Source: Bacillus sp. V3-13 (GTDB lineage: Bacteria; Bacillota; Bacilli; Bacillales; Cytobacillaceae). Taken from it: a DNA stretch of 64,000 bases. Shown here in pieces: positions 13,466 through 23,866 of this stretch; position 1 is the stretch's first letter; each line of letters starts with the position of its first letter. The position numbers and the translations under genes were made by a program. The stretch lies in the NCBI RefSeq assembly GCF_002860165.1, contig NZ_PGUZ01000016.1, positions 1 to 64,000 on the forward strand. The letters are read 5' to 3'. The notes beneath the pieces are model-generated. The model ran no database searches, was not told where the DNA came from, and saw nothing but the letters and a program-made list of their open reading frames with translations.

Positions 13466-14788
13466 CTATTCGTATCTTTTCCTTTTTGAGGACGAAGCGA
13501 TCCCCAGCTGTTCGCGATATTTGGCGACTGTCCTCCTTGAAACGATCATGCCTTCCTCCTCAAGCCTCGCCACAATTTCCTGGTCAGATAACGGCTTTTG
13601 TTTATTTTCAGCCGCAACATACGCTTCAATCTTACTCTTCACCTGTGCCGATGACGTGTTTTCACTTGAAACGGTTTGGATTGTGCTTGAGAAAAACGAT
13701 TTTAATTCAATGGTTCCAAATGGGGTTTGCGCATATTTTTCCCTTACCGCCCTGCTGACTGTCGACTCATGAATGCCCAGTTCATCGGCTATCTCTTTCA
13801 TTGTTAATGGTTTGAGTCCTTCGCGTCCTTTCCTGAAAAAATCCGGCTGTTTTTCAACGATTTTCATGGTTACCTTGAGCAGCGTTTCTTTTCGCTGCTC
13901 AAGGCTTTTTAAAATCCAATAATAATCCTGCTGCTTTTCTTGAAGAAACCGGCTGACCTGGTCGTCATTATAGGATGACAGTTCGGTAAAATAAGCTTGG
14001 TTAAAGCTTATTTTCGGAATGACGGAATCAAGGATGGTCACCGTATAATCGATACCATTCCAATCAATCACTACATCCGGGATCATATACGCCGGTTTTT
14101 GCTGCTGAAAAAGAGCACCCGGTCTTGGATTGAGCGTTTGGATAAAGTCGTATACATGCTGGATCTCTTTCAAGTCTATTCCCGCCTGCTTCGAGATCAG
14201 CTTCCAGTTCTTATTGGCAAATGGATGAAAATAATCGGATATAATCATTTCCGCCAGCGCATTTCTGTTTTCAAGCCTTTGCAGCTGCAGCAGGAGACAT
14301 TCCTGAAGGCCGCGCGCACCAATGCCGGCAGGATCCAATTGTTGGAGGATCTGCAAACATTGCTCCGCCTCTTGCTGCGGATATTTTGCCGCAGCTTCAT
14401 GCCAATCGCATAAGTAACCGTTTTCATCAATATTGAGGATGAAATCGGTGAGAATCTGCTTTTGCCGCGTTGTGACTTGTTTAAAATTGATTTGTGAGCG
14501 CAAGTATTCATCTAAAGAGACAACCTTCTCGCCGATTTGTTCGATCCAGCTTTGCTTGTCTTTTTGGCTATTTTTCCACGAGGATTTACTCCTGTCCATC
14601 CGCGGATCAATGGCGGTTTGAAAATTGCCTGAATCCAGCTGTAAAAGGGGGTTCTCTGCTGCTTTATTTTCGAGGAAAGCGTTCAGCTCCTGAGCAGAAT
14701 ACTGCAAAAGCGCAATTGCTTGAGTCAGCTCCTGCGTAAGCGTCAATTTTAAAGTTTGCTGCTGCCAAAGTCCCGCTTTAAAATTCAT
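13466..14788 (-). CDS. rpoN: RNA polymerase sigma-54 factor (SigL)
   Basis: Alternative sigma factor that recognises -12/-24 promoters and needs AAA+ activators; in Bacillus it serves catabolic operons. The 440 residues run in the usual order: glutamine- and leucine-rich region I (about 1-55, QQQTLKLTLTQELTQAI), a core-binding domain (about 85-290) and the DNA-binding end with a helix-turn-helix (MKEIADELGIHESTVSRAVREK) and the RpoN box SRRTVAKYRE near residue 425. I chose the ATG at 14788, about nine bases after AAAGGGGGG; an ATG eight codons upstream overlaps that site. Confidence 0.95.
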   Translation of the reverse strand: MNFKAGLWQQQTLKLTLTQELTQAIALLQYSAQELNAFLENKAAENPLLQLDSGNFQTAIDPRMDRSKSSWKNSQKDKQSWIEQIGEKVVSLDEYLRSQINFKQVTTRQKQILTDFILNIDENGYLCDWHEAAAKYPQQEAEQCLQILQQLDPAGIGARGLQECLLLQLQRLENRNALAEMIISDYFHPFANKNWKLISKQAGIDLKEIQHVYDFIQTLNPRPGALFQQQKPAYMIPDVVIDWNGIDYTVTILDSVIPKISFNQAYFTELSSYNDDQVSRFLQEKQQDYYWILKSLEQRKETLLKVTMKIVEKQPDFFRKGREGLKPLTMKEIADELGIHESTVSRAVREKYAQTPFGTIELKSFFSSTIQTVSSENTSSAQVKSKIEAYVAAENKQKPLSDQEIVARLEEEGMIVSRRTVAKYREQLGIASSSKRKRYE

Positions 14789-14941
14789 TCTGCATTCCCC
14801 CCCTTTCCCCATTTTACAATAAGGAGCAGCAATGGTGTATGGAAAATTATTTGTAATTGAACGACCCCTGTCGTGAATTAGGAGCTGAATAGTTATTATG
14901 CCGAGCCGAAATTTAGGATTTTTTATATGTATTCAAGTTTT

Positions 14942-15312
14942 ATGAACAGAAACTGAATTTATGAGCGGTTTTCGAAATTTATGAGCGGAATTTCAGATTT
15001 ATGAGCGGAAATCAAAATTTACGAGCGGAATCTCAGATTTACGAGCGGAAATCAAAATTTACGAGCGGAATCTCAGATTTACGAGCGGAAATCAAAATTT
15101 ATGAGCGCAATTTCAGATTTATGAGCGGAAATCAAAATTTATGAGCGGAATCTCAGATTTACGAGCGGAAATCAAAATTTACGAGCGAAATCTCAGATTT
15201 ACGAGCGGAAATCAAAATTTACGAGCGGAATTTCAGATTTACGAGCGGAATTTCAATTTTATGAGCGGGTTCAAAATTTATGAGCGGAATCTCAAATTTA
15301 TGAGCGAAATTC
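14942..15312 (+). repeat. 20-bp tandem repeat array 1 (ACGAGCGG family)
   Basis: Eighteen copies of a 20-bp unit, ATTTA(C/T)GAGCGGAA plus six to eight variable bases, start at 14961 and recur every 20 bases to 15300, with a degenerate copy at 14942. Alternate units carry ATCAAA or TCTCAG, giving a 40-bp higher order. Because 20 is not a multiple of three, every frame spells an IYERN..FTSG..NLRAE cycle; I do not treat that as a protein. The same family occurs at 26649-26775 and 56672-56912. The rest of 14789-15358 holds no gene. Confidence 0.93.
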
Positions 15313-15358
15313 GAACTCGTAATGAGATCCAACTAACGCGATACTCACCACCAATAAT

Positions 15359-15400
15359 AAAAAAACCTCTCCCTGATTTGTGATCAGAAAAAGGTTTTTG
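15359..15400 (-). terminator. Terminator after tRNA-Arg
   Basis: On the minus strand AAAAACCT-N4-CTGAT pairs with ATCAG-N4-AGGTTTTTTT, a stem with a symmetrical internal loop ending in seven Ts, directly after the tRNA gene. Confidence 0.75.
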
Positions 15401-15404
15401 GCAG

Positions 15405-15476
15405 CGCCCTCGTCAGGATTCGAACCCGAATTTCAAGAACCGGAATCTTGCGTGCTATCCATTGCACCACGAGGGC
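15405..15476 (-). tRNA. tRNA-Arg (CCG anticodon)
   Basis: A 72-base cloverleaf: acceptor GCCCTCG/CGAGGGC, D arm with GTGC/GCAC, anticodon stem CAAGA/TCTTG with loop TTCCGGT giving anticodon CCG, and T arm TCGGG-TTCGAAT-CCTGA with one G-U pair. CCA is not encoded. It reads CGG arginine codons. A tRNA-Arg next to clpP is also the arrangement in B. subtilis. Confidence 0.96.
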
Positions 15477-15682
15477 CTATTAAACGCCTGGCAGCGCCTT
15501 ATTTCATAATAATTAGCCGCTAATCATTTAAGCACTACGATTTACTATTATAGGGCATGTTTTGATTCTTTGCAAGCAAGATTTGCGTTTAAAAAAATAT
15601 ACTTTGGGTAAGATGGAAACGGAGCAGTTTTTTCCCAATCATACATGTGTCGAACGATTTCCCCACTGTCGGATGCGATTTG

Positions 15683-15712
15683 TTTGACCTTTATTGACCA
15701 TCATTGTATGAT
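15683..15712 (+). promoter_or_regulatory. clpP promoter with CtsR operator
   Basis: TTGACC (15684-15689), a 17-base spacer and TATGAT (15707-15712) form a sigma-A promoter. The segment 15683-15699 reads on the other strand as GGTCAAT-AAA-GGTCAAA, a near-perfect CtsR heptad repeat covering the -35 element and the start of the spacer. This predicts heat-shock repression of clpP by CtsR, as in B. subtilis. The remaining 15477-15794 gap shows no gene. Confidence 0.88.
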
Positions 15713-15794
15713 AGCAATACATACTAATTCTTCTATGGAAGAACTGCATTACCAATGTATGTTTGATGTCTTTATATTGGAGGAGGAAGCGTAA

Positions 15795-16400
15795 ATGAAT
15801 TTAATCCCTACAGTTATTGAACAGACAAACCGGGGCGAGCGTGCTTACGATATTTATTCCCGCCTTTTAAAGGACCGGATCATTATGCTTGGCAGCGGAA
15901 TTGATGACCATGTCGCCAATTCAATTGTCGCCCAGTTGTTGTTCCTTGAAGCGGAAAACCCGGAGAAAGATATATCCATCTACATTAACAGCCCGGGCGG
16001 AAGCATTACTGCCGGAATGGCGATTTATGACACCATGCAGTTTATCAAGCCGGATGTGCAAACGATTTGTATCGGCATGGCTGCTTCAATGGGGGCATTT
16101 TTACTTGCTGCCGGCACAAAAGGCAAACGCTATGCGCTTCCTAACAGTGAAGTTATGATTCACCAGCCGCTTGGCGGAGCGCAAGGCCAGGCAACTGAAA
16201 TTGAAATTGCTGCAAAACGCATTTTATTCTTGCGTGACAAGCTAAACCAAATTCTTGCTGAACGCACAGGCCAGCCACTTGAAGTGATCGCAAGGGATAC
16301 AGATCGCGATAACTTTATGACGGCCGACAAAGCGCTTGAATATGGCTTAGTCGACCAAATTATCACTAGAAACCCCAGCGAAAACAACGACAAAAAATAA
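15795..16400 (+). CDS. clpP: ATP-dependent Clp protease proteolytic subunit
   Basis: Tetradecameric serine peptidase that works with ClpX, ClpC or ClpE to destroy misfolded, regulatory and SsrA-tagged proteins. The 201 residues have the catalytic serine near 98 in [14 protein letters not shown], the histidine near 123 in [15 protein letters not shown] and the aspartate in DTDRDNFM. The start follows GGAGGAGG. It is the only plus-strand gene between 1 and 34 kb and is a single-gene unit between a CtsR-type promoter and the shared terminator at 16406. Confidence 0.98.
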   Translation: MNLIPTVIEQTNRGERAYDIYSRLLKDRIIMLGSGIDDHVANSIVAQLLFLEAENPEKDISIYINSPGGSITAGMAIYDTMQFIKPDVQTICIGMAASMGAFLLAAGTKGKRYALPNSEVMIHQPLGGAQGQATEIEIAAKRILFLRDKLNQILAERTGQPLEVIARDTDRDNFMTADKALEYGLVDQIITRNPSENNDKK

Positions 16401-16405
16401 GCAAT

Positions 16406-16437
16406 AAAAAACTCGTGCCAATCGGCGCGAGTTTTTT
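16406..16437. terminator. Bidirectional terminator between clpP and crh
   Basis: AAAAACTCGTGCC and GGCGCGAGTTTTTT form a nine-pair GC-rich core flanked by A and T runs around a four-base loop, so it can terminate both clpP and the converging crh transcript. Confidence 0.9.
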
Positions 16438-16693
16438 AATTTTCTTTTTGGATGTAGTTTGCGAGTTCTTCAAGCGCTTTTTGCTCATCATGCCCTTCAG
16501 CAATCAAGGTTACCGTGGAACCGGCACTGACTGCAAGGCTCATTAACCCCATGATGCTTTTCGCATTCACTTTTTTGCCGTCTTTCTCCAGAAATATATC
16601 GGAAGAAAAACGATTTGCCTCCTGCACAAACAATGCGGCTGGCCGTGCCTGTAAGCCCGTTTTTAATTTTACTTCAACTTTTCTCTCTACCAT
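16436..16693 (-). CDS. crh: Catabolite repression HPr-like protein Crh
   Basis: An HPr paralogue that, once phosphorylated on serine 46 by HprK, serves as a CcpA corepressor. The 85 residues include S46 (NAKSIMGLMSL) and carry Q15 in GLQARPA instead of the histidine that PEP-dependent enzyme I would phosphorylate; this substitution defines Crh against HPr. The ATG at 16693 follows GGGAGGAA. Its kinase HprK is encoded in this window at 33117. Last gene of the yvcI-rapZ-yvcK-whiA-crh run, as in B. subtilis. Confidence 0.97.
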   Translation of the reverse strand: MVERKVEVKLKTGLQARPAALFVQEANRFSSDIFLEKDGKKVNAKSIMGLMSLAVSAGSTVTLIAEGHDEQKALEELANYIQKEN

Positions 16694-16716
16694 CCCAATT
16701 CCTCCCGGTTTTTCTA

Positions 16717-17667
16717 TCAATCTCCGACTGGCTGTCCAGCGCGAAGCTTCTCAGCTATTTCATCAATTTTTCTCAGCCGGTGGTTGATTCCAGATTTGCT
16801 GATCTCCCCTCCGGAGACCATCTCGCCAAGCTCCTTTAACGTAACATCCTGGTAAGCGACACGCAGCTCCGCAATTTCCCTTAACTTTGCCGGTAAAACT
16901 TCAAGACCGACCGTCTGCTCAATAAAGCGGATATTTTCTACTTGCCGCAATGCTGCATCGATTGTTTTATTTAAGTTTGCCGTTTCACAATTGACAAGCC
17001 GGTTAACCGAATTTCTCATATCGCGGACAATGCGAATGTCTTCAAAGCGCAAAAGCGCGTTATGGGCACCGATAATGTTTAAAAACTCGGTGATTTTTTC
17101 AGCTTCCTTTAAATACGTAATAAAGCCTTTTTTCCGCTCAAGCGTTTTGCTGTTTAAATCGAACAAATTCATTAGTTCACATAGGGAGTCATTGTGTTCC
17201 TGGTAAAGGGAAAACACTTCAAGATGGTAGGAGGACGTTTCCGGGTTGTTCACCGATCCTCCCGCCAAAAAGGCTCCCCGTAAATAAGAACGCTTACAGC
17301 ATTTCTTTTTAACAAGCTCCTTGGAGATATCGTGGATAAAAGTAAACCCGTCTCCAAGGATTTTTAAGTCCTCCAAAATCCTTTTTCCGTCTTCTGAAAG
17401 GCGCACAATATAGACGTTGTTCTTTTTTAAACGCATTTTTTTGCGGACAAGGAGCTCGACCTGGACATGCTCGTAGCTCCTTTTTATCAATGTATAAATT
17501 CTTCTTGCGATTGCTGCATTTTCTGTTTGAATGTCAACAACCAGCTTTCGATTGGAAAAAGAGAGGGAGCCATTCATGCGGATTAAGGCAGACAACTCCG
17601 CTTTTCCGCAGCAATCCTTTATCTCCATATTCGTCAATTCCTTTTTCGTTTCCGAAGCGAAAGACAT
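16717..17667 (-). CDS. whiA: DNA-binding protein WhiA
   Basis: A conserved Gram-positive protein with a degenerate LAGLIDADG homing-endonuclease fold (about 1-210) and a C-terminal helix-turn-helix (about 225-310, ending [19 protein letters not shown]). In Bacillus it influences cell division and chromosome segregation rather than acting as a classical activator. The ATG at 17667 follows GGGGGTGA and gives 316 residues, the B. subtilis length. It lies 37 bases after yvcK. Confidence 0.96.
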   Translation of the reverse strand: MSFASETKKELTNMEIKDCCGKAELSALIRMNGSLSFSNRKLVVDIQTENAAIARRIYTLIKRSYEHVQVELLVRKKMRLKKNNVYIVRLSEDGKRILEDLKILGDGFTFIHDISKELVKKKCCKRSYLRGAFLAGGSVNNPETSSYHLEVFSLYQEHNDSLCELMNLFDLNSKTLERKKGFITYLKEAEKITEFLNIIGAHNALLRFEDIRIVRDMRNSVNRLVNCETANLNKTIDAALRQVENIRFIEQTVGLEVLPAKLREIAELRVAYQDVTLKELGEMVSGGEISKSGINHRLRKIDEIAEKLRAGQPVGD

Positions 17668-17704
17668 CCCTTCACCCCCTGTAGACAAACGGTTGCATTA
17701 CGTA

Positions 17705-18688
17705 TTACGCATTGAACCTCTGTTTAGTTTCATCCATAAGCAAAGAAAATAATAAATCGGCAACTTTTTTTGTGTCATGGCGAATGACCCCGTCTTCAAA
17801 GCTGACAATATCGCCATGGACAACGTTAAGGCCAAGCTCGTAAAGCTTTGCCAAATCATACTGGACAGGCTGGGCCAGCTCTTCCTTGTAGCGATATTGG
17901 AGATCGAGCGGAATTTCTTGATTATGGACTAAAATGGTATCGATAAAAGCACAGTCCATATGTTCATAAATGGCTTTCACATGGTCGCTTGCAGTAAAAT
18001 CATGTGTTTCTCCTGCCTGCGTCATTAAATTGCAAATATATACCTTTCTTGCTTTTGACCGGCATACCTCTTCACCAAGCCGCGGAACAAGCAAATTCGG
18101 GAGAATGCTTGTGTATAAACTTCCGGGACCGATGATAATCAAATCGGCCTGCCTGATCGCATGAAGCGTTTCCGGTAAGGATTTAATTTTTTTTGGTGAT
18201 AAAAATACTTTTTTAATGCGTTTCCCCGAGAAAGGAATTTTCGATTCTCCCGACACGATCGTGCCATCTTCCATTTCGGCATGGAGAACAACACTTTGGT
18301 TCGCGGCTGGCAGCACCTTGCCGCGAACGTTTAAAACCTTGCTCATTTCCTGGATTGCATGCACAAAATTTCCGGTTATTGAAGTCATTGCCGCCAGGAT
18401 TAAATTTCCGAGTGAATGGCCGGAAAGCTCGTTCGAAGTTTTGAACCTGTGCTGAAACATTTCTTCGATCAGCGGCTCAACATCGGAAAGCGCGGCCAGG
18501 ACGTTCCTGATATCACCGGGCGCTGGGATCTTCAGCTCATTTCTAATTCGCCCTGAGCTTCCACCATCGTCAGCCACTGTTACAATCGCGGTAATGTCAA
18601 CTGGGAGTTGCTTAAGCCCGCGCAACAAGACCGGCAATCCCGTCCCGCCTCCGATGATGACTATTCTAGGTTGTTGTTCGATGGTCAT
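17705..18688 (-). CDS. yvcK: YvcK/GloM family UDP-sugar-binding protein
   Basis: A CofD-like protein of 327 residues with the family's opening glycine-rich loop ([17 protein letters not shown]) and [10 protein letters not shown] motif. In B. subtilis YvcK binds UDP-GlcNAc, is needed for growth on gluconeogenic carbon sources and affects cell shape and PBP1 localisation; older annotation as a gluconeogenesis factor or LPPG:FO transferase is misleading. Its ATG overlaps the rapZ stop by four bases (ATGA). Confidence 0.94.
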   Translation of the reverse strand: MTIEQQPRIVIIGGGTGLPVLLRGLKQLPVDITAIVTVADDGGSSGRIRNELKIPAPGDIRNVLAALSDVEPLIEEMFQHRFKTSNELSGHSLGNLILAAMTSITGNFVHAIQEMSKVLNVRGKVLPAANQSVVLHAEMEDGTIVSGESKIPFSGKRIKKVFLSPKKIKSLPETLHAIRQADLIIIGPGSLYTSILPNLLVPRLGEEVCRSKARKVYICNLMTQAGETHDFTASDHVKAIYEHMDCAFIDTILVHNQEIPLDLQYRYKEELAQPVQYDLAKLYELGLNVVHGDIVSFEDGVIRHDTKKVADLLFSLLMDETKQRFNA

Positions 18689-19575
18689 GTCGTTGGGTCC
18701 TTTCTTTTCTCAATATCCCGGTGCGCAATTTTTGTATGATAGTCATTCTCAAAATAATGGCCAATATATTCTGCAAGCGCAACCGACCTGTGCTGCCCTC
18801 CGGTACATCCAATCGCGATCACGAGCTGGGCTTTCCCTTCACGCTTATAGTGGGGAAGCATAAAGCTGAGCAGTTCGGTTACCTTTTCCAAAAACTTTTG
18901 TGTTTCAATCCATTTCAACACGTAGCTTGAAACCTCTTCATCGAGTCCTGTTTTTGGCCGCATATGTTCAATATAGTGCGGATTCGGTAAAAAACGGACA
19001 TCAAAGACAAGATCAGCATCGATTGGCAGGCCATGCTTGAAGCCGAAAGACACGACATTCACTGTGAAGATCATTTTTTTATCGGCTGAGAATTCGGTTA
19101 AAATTTTCTCTCTAAGTTCGCGTGGTTTCATCTGGGACGTGTTATAAATGAGCTGTGCTCTTCCTTTCAGCTCTTCAAGCAGCTGCCTTTCCAGCTTAAT
19201 CCCTTCGAGCGGCAGGCCTGCCGGAGCAAGCGGATGAACACGGCGTGTTTCCTTATATCTTCTCACCAGTGTATTGTCATCCGCATCAAGGAAGAGTATT
19301 TGCGGCGCAACCCATGACGTTTCGGCAAGATCATCCAATGCTTTAAAGAGGTGGTCGAAAAATTCTCTCCCTCTTAAATCCATAACCAGCGCCACTTTAT
19401 TCATTTTATTCCCAGATTCCTTCATCAGTTCAAGAAACTTTGGCAATAAAGTAGGCGGCAAGTTATCGACGCAAAAAAAACCGAGATCCTCAAAGCTTTG
19501 GATCGCTACCGTTTTCCCTGCCCCTGACATTCCTGTAATGATAACCAATTGGGTATCGTTAGCACCGGTACTCAT
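18685..19575 (-). CDS. rapZ: RNase adapter RapZ / YvcJ nucleotide-binding protein
   Basis: A P-loop protein of 296 residues with Walker A GMSGAGKT near residue 17 and the conserved C-terminal [11 protein letters not shown] and [10 protein letters not shown] segments. In E. coli RapZ controls GlmZ decay and so GlcN6P synthesis; in Bacillus YvcJ hydrolyses GTP and affects competence. I take the second ATG (19575), about eight bases after GGGGG, over the ATG two codons upstream that nearly touches it. This also matches the B. subtilis N terminus. Confidence 0.95.
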   Translation of the reverse strand: MSTGANDTQLVIITGMSGAGKTVAIQSFEDLGFFCVDNLPPTLLPKFLELMKESGNKMNKVALVMDLRGREFFDHLFKALDDLAETSWVAPQILFLDADDNTLVRRYKETRRVHPLAPAGLPLEGIKLERQLLEELKGRAQLIYNTSQMKPRELREKILTEFSADKKMIFTVNVVSFGFKHGLPIDADLVFDVRFLPNPHYIEHMRPKTGLDEEVSSYVLKWIETQKFLEKVTELLSFMLPHYKREGKAQLVIAIGCTGGQHRSVALAEYIGHYFENDYHTKIAHRDIEKRKDPTT

Positions 19576-19603
19576 TTTCATTTCCCCCTGTAATAGAATC
19601 TTT

Positions 19604-20071
19604 CTAACTCGGATCCAGACGGTAACTGATTAATTCAAAATCCGGAGTATAAGTAAACGTCCCATAAATAACTCCTTTACCGTAGATCATATAATCAAGT
19701 ATATGATAGTCGCCTGCTGCCATCGGCAAATTTTTTATCTCTTCCAGGCCGTGCCAGGCGAGGATACCCTCTTCGGTTTCTTCCAGGTGAACACCATCCG
19801 CCTCGGTTGCAAAAAAAGTAAACATCATCCATTCCGAGACCAACTGGTCACCATTCTTCATAATAAAGGTGAAAATCCCTTTAATATTTGGGTTCCGCAA
19901 GTATATGCCCGTTTCTTCACGATATTCCCTTATACATGAATCCCTTACGGATTCCCCCGGCTCCATCTTCCCACCGGGAGCGACCCACCAGCTGCGGCGG
20001 GGTTTTTGCAATAAAAGAATTTTGTCCTCTTTAAGCAAGACACAATTTGTTACCCGCTGCACGAATTCCAC
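19604..20071 (-). CDS. yvcI: NUDIX hydrolase YvcI
   Basis: Hydrolyses a nucleoside diphosphate linked to another moiety; the substrate is not predictable. The 155 residues contain a complete Nudix box, G-N5-E-N7-REYREETGI ([18 protein letters not shown]..., near residues 34-57), with the catalytic glutamates present. First gene of the operon that continues with rapZ, yvcK, whiA and crh, preceded by the promoter at 20130-20158. Confidence 0.92.
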   Translation of the reverse strand: MEFVQRVTNCVLLKEDKILLLQKPRRSWWVAPGGKMEPGESVRDSCIREYREETGIYLRNPNIKGIFTFIMKNGDQLVSEWMMFTFFATEADGVHLEETEEGILAWHGLEEIKNLPMAAGDYHILDYMIYGKGVIYGTFTYTPDFELISYRLDPS

Positions 20072-20129
20072 CTCAACTCATCCGTCCATTGTTACCCGGC
20101 TTTTGAAGAGCCGATATTTCATTCTTCTC

Positions 20130-20158
20130 ATTATACTATTTTTGACATACAGCTACAA
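20130..20158 (-). promoter_or_regulatory. Sigma-A promoter of the yvcI-rapZ-yvcK-whiA-crh operon
   Basis: On the minus strand TTGTAG (20158-20153), a 17-base spacer and TATAAT (20135-20130), 59 bases before the yvcI start. The rest of the 20072-20450 gap holds only the trxB terminator. Confidence 0.75.
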
Positions 20159-20233
20159 TGAATAGAAACCGGATAATTTTAGGAAAAAAATATATAATCA
20201 TGCTCGTAACAGCTGATAAACTGTTGCATTGAC

Positions 20234-20262
20234 AAAAAAAATAGCACAGGTTAGCCTGTGCT
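20234..20262 (-). terminator. Terminator after trxB
   Basis: On the minus strand AGCACAGG and CCTGTGCT form a perfect eight-pair stem with a four-base loop, followed by A and eight Ts. It is about 190 bases after the trxB stop. Confidence 0.88.
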
Positions 20263-20450
20263 GCAGAAAAATATATTCTTAAAAGGGGGTCAATTTCTAT
20301 TCCTATTCTACCTCAATATTATTTCACTACTGTTACAGCAGAATTAAAACATAATGACTTTTTTGTAAAGGAATGGACATCCGCAGTGAAACCGAGGCCC
20401 AATCCTTCAAGCCGTTGAATGCTTCAATTGTGAAATTTGATTTACAAAAA

Positions 20451-21476
<1,026 letters not shown>

Positions 21477-21522
21477 CTACTCATATCCTATAAAATAAGG
21501 CTGTTATCGTCCAAGTATTTGC

Positions 21523-23028
21523 TCATTGCAGGCAGATATTCACCATTTTTACATACTTTTGCAGCGTTGACCCTGACAGCCCGTATTGCTTGGCAATTGT
21601 ATGCTGGGGCACTTTTTCGTTTCTCAGCTTATGCCATACATACTCGATAGCCGCAGCCCAAGCTTTTGTATTTTTTAGATCCTGGCCTGCCTTCACAGCC
21701 TCTACAAACACGGAAAACCACATTAGATACAGTCCTGCTTCCTTTGTTCCGATCGGGCGGTGGAAACGGTAAAGCCACTCAGCTGTATCATGGGCCATTT
21801 TTGCCAGATGGGCTTCGAGACCCGCTGCTTTCTGATTCAATAAGACTACATACTGCTTTTCAATCGCAGTAAATCTTTGATTCGCAATCATTTGCCCGGA
21901 CGCAAGGATATCATTTTTTTTATTCGAATGTGCTGTTAGGAATAACGCAAATAATCTCTCTTCCGGATAGTTGCTCGCAAGCTTCTTCATGATCGACGGG
22001 ATGTGGTCTTCAAAGCCATTTGCCGGATCGCGGTCTTCATTCCATGGTTCGAGACCTTCCTTTTCCGGGTTCAGTTCAAGTACCTTTTTCCAGATCATCT
22101 TTGCTGCCTGCTCGCGTTCCGTAAAGTATGCCGCATAAGCCAGCCAATAATAAAACCCGCCGTCACCTTCGTAACCTTGGCGCTGCAGCTTTCGAAGCCA
22201 CACGTAGGCATGCTCATACTCGCCGATCAATGCGAATGTTGCGCCCAGCTTATATTGGTGTTCAACAGAAATCGGCTTGATTTTACGAAGCACTTCTTTC
22301 AACTCGTTTACTTCCTCCGTCTTATTTTCATAATAGGAAAATACGAGCCTGTTGCAAATCGCGTGCAAATTCCCTGGATTAAGCTTCAGCACTTCGTCAA
22401 GAATGCCGGAAGCCTTTTCGGTTTCACCGAGATAAAAATAAGCAAGCGCCAAATTGTTATAGGCTGACCAATATTCCGGATATTCTTTGATGACGCCATT
22501 CAGTATTGCTACAGCCTTTGGGAAATGGCCTGCTTCAAGAAGCTCCCGGGCATGCTCTTGCCTGATCATAAGATCATCCTGATCGTAAAGCTCTTCTTCA
22601 AGCTCCTCCGCTTCCAGAGTAAGAAGATCAAGCAGATCTTCCGTATCTTCCGTGAACTCGCCATCCTGATCGAGATCCAAATACAAATTGGCATGATGGT
22701 AAGCATCTTTAAAAAATCCAAGATGGGCATAATTATTGGCTAAAAAATAATGGCATTCCGCCATTTCTTCATCTAGCTCTTCCAGAATCATATGCAGAAG
22801 ACTGTTTGAATATTGATAATCTCCCAGTTCCGCGCAAATGACGGCAAGCTGGCAAACAATCATCGGTTCGCCAGGCTCAAGCTGCATGGCCCGATGCATA
22901 TATTTTTTTGCTTTATTTAAATCCCTGCGGTGGTATGCTTTAATCCCTTTTGAGAAATAATACTCACCAGTTGGGGCGAACGGTAATAATTTTCCTGGCT
23001 GTTGTCTAGCTTTTGAGTCTTTCCCCAT
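21523..23028 (-). CDS. yvcD: TPR-repeat protein, YvcD-like
   Basis: A 501-residue soluble protein with about eight tetratricopeptide-like helical pairs (for example KAYHRRDLNKAKKYMHRAM near 25-43, NNLALAYFYLGETEKASGIL near 190, and WLAYAAYFTEREQAAKMIW near 290). An acidic stretch lies near 125-150 (EAEELEEELYDQDD). The last 26 residues resemble a helix-turn-helix (TIAKQYGLSGSTLQKYVKMV). The ATG at 23028 follows TTGGAGGATTTC. Function unknown; location between trxB and the his operon is as in B. subtilis. Confidence 0.88.
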   Translation of the reverse strand: MGKDSKARQQPGKLLPFAPTGEYYFSKGIKAYHRRDLNKAKKYMHRAMQLEPGEPMIVCQLAVICAELGDYQYSNSLLHMILEELDEEMAECHYFLANNYAHLGFFKDAYHHANLYLDLDQDGEFTEDTEDLLDLLTLEAEELEEELYDQDDLMIRQEHARELLEAGHFPKAVAILNGVIKEYPEYWSAYNNLALAYFYLGETEKASGILDEVLKLNPGNLHAICNRLVFSYYENKTEEVNELKEVLRKIKPISVEHQYKLGATFALIGEYEHAYVWLRKLQRQGYEGDGGFYYWLAYAAYFTEREQAAKMIWKKVLELNPEKEGLEPWNEDRDPANGFEDHIPSIMKKLASNYPEERLFALFLTAHSNKKNDILASGQMIANQRFTAIEKQYVVLLNQKAAGLEAHLAKMAHDTAEWLYRFHRPIGTKEAGLYLMWFSVFVEAVKAGQDLKNTKAWAAAIEYVWHKLRNEKVPQHTIAKQYGLSGSTLQKYVKMVNICLQ

Positions 23029-23184
23029 GAAATCCTCCAAATAAATCGATTTTAACTACAGTAGTATACCATATGTGCAAGCAAGTAGAGAAGGGAATGG
23101 ACTGCAATTCGATGCTCCAGTCATTGAACAATCGTGCCCGGTTGGAAAGCGGCCTCCATTTAGCGTCCCTCTTAACAAATACCG

Positions 23185-23218
23185 GGTCAAATAAAGAAGC
23201 GGTCCACAAATGGGCCGC
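23185..23218 (-). terminator. Probable terminator of the his operon
   Basis: Just after the hisI stop the minus strand reads GCGGCCC-ATTTGT-GGACCGC, a stem with one mismatch, followed by the T-rich TTCTTTATTT. The short, imperfect T run makes it less certain. Confidence 0.55.
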
Positions 23219-23224
23219 CCCTGA

Positions 23225-23866
23225 TTATTTTTCTGTATGCCGTTTTTCCAAAACATCTAGAATTTCGCTAAAAGGAAGCTCCTGTTCCCTGAGCAGGACA
23301 AACAGATGGAAGATAAGATCTGCCGCTTCCCACTTCAGTTCCTCAGGATCGCGGTTTTTCGCGGCAATGATCACCTCTGCTGCTTCTTCGCCGACCTTCT
23401 TCAGGATTTTATCGACGCCTTTTTCAAATAAATAGGTCGTATAAGCTCCTTCAGGGCGCTGCTGTTGCCGCTCTTTAATTACCTGCTCAAGCTTGGTGAG
23501 AATCTCATATTCCGCTGCGCTGTTATTTTCAGCCGTGTTTGACTCCGCCGCATATAAAGAGTTAGTAAAGCAGCTGACTGTACCATTATGGCAGGCAGGT
23601 CCGTTCGGGTTGACGAGGACGAGAATGGCGTCTCCATCACAATCATATGTCATCTTGACAATTTTCTGCGTATTCCCGCTTGTCGCCCCCTTATGCCAGA
23701 GCTCCTGGCGCGAACGGCTAAAAAACCACGTTTCTCCTGTTTCAATCGATCTTTCAAGAGATTCCCGATTCATATAGGCAAGCGTCAGAACTTCTTTTGT
23801 AACAGCATCCTGGACAATAGCTGCAACAAGTCCCTTTTCATCAAAGCGGATCTCGTCGATATTCAA
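23225..23866 (-). CDS. hisI: Bifunctional phosphoribosyl-AMP cyclohydrolase / phosphoribosyl-ATP pyrophosphatase
   Basis: Catalyses steps 2 and 3 of histidine synthesis. The N-terminal cyclohydrolase half (about 1-110) has the [15 protein letters not shown] motif and the DCDGDAILV zinc and magnesium ligands with CHNGTVSCF. The C-terminal pyrophosphatase half (about 115-213) has the [14 protein letters not shown] and EAADLIFHL helices. The start is a TTG overlapping the hisF stop (TTGA), so translation is probably coupled. Last gene of the operon. Confidence 0.97.
   Translation of the reverse strand: MNIDEIRFDEKGLVAAIVQDAVTKEVLTLAYMNRESLERSIETGETWFFSRSRQELWHKGATSGNTQKIVKMTYDCDGDAILVLVNPNGPACHNGTVSCFTNSLYAAESNTAENNSAAEYEILTKLEQVIKERQQQRPEGAYTTYLFEKGVDKILKKVGEEAAEVIIAAKNRDPEELKWEAADLIFHLFVLLREQELPFSEILDVLEKRHTEK

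Noticed and set aside
14942-15312. Possible CRISPR array
   Set aside because: Unit length equals the period, so there are no unique spacers; no cas genes are nearby.
15141-15383. Open frame encoding a repetitive FTSG/DLRAE/IYERN protein
   Set aside because: It is the translation of the 20-bp array; because 20 is not divisible by three, all frames give the same cycle, and there is no ribosome site.
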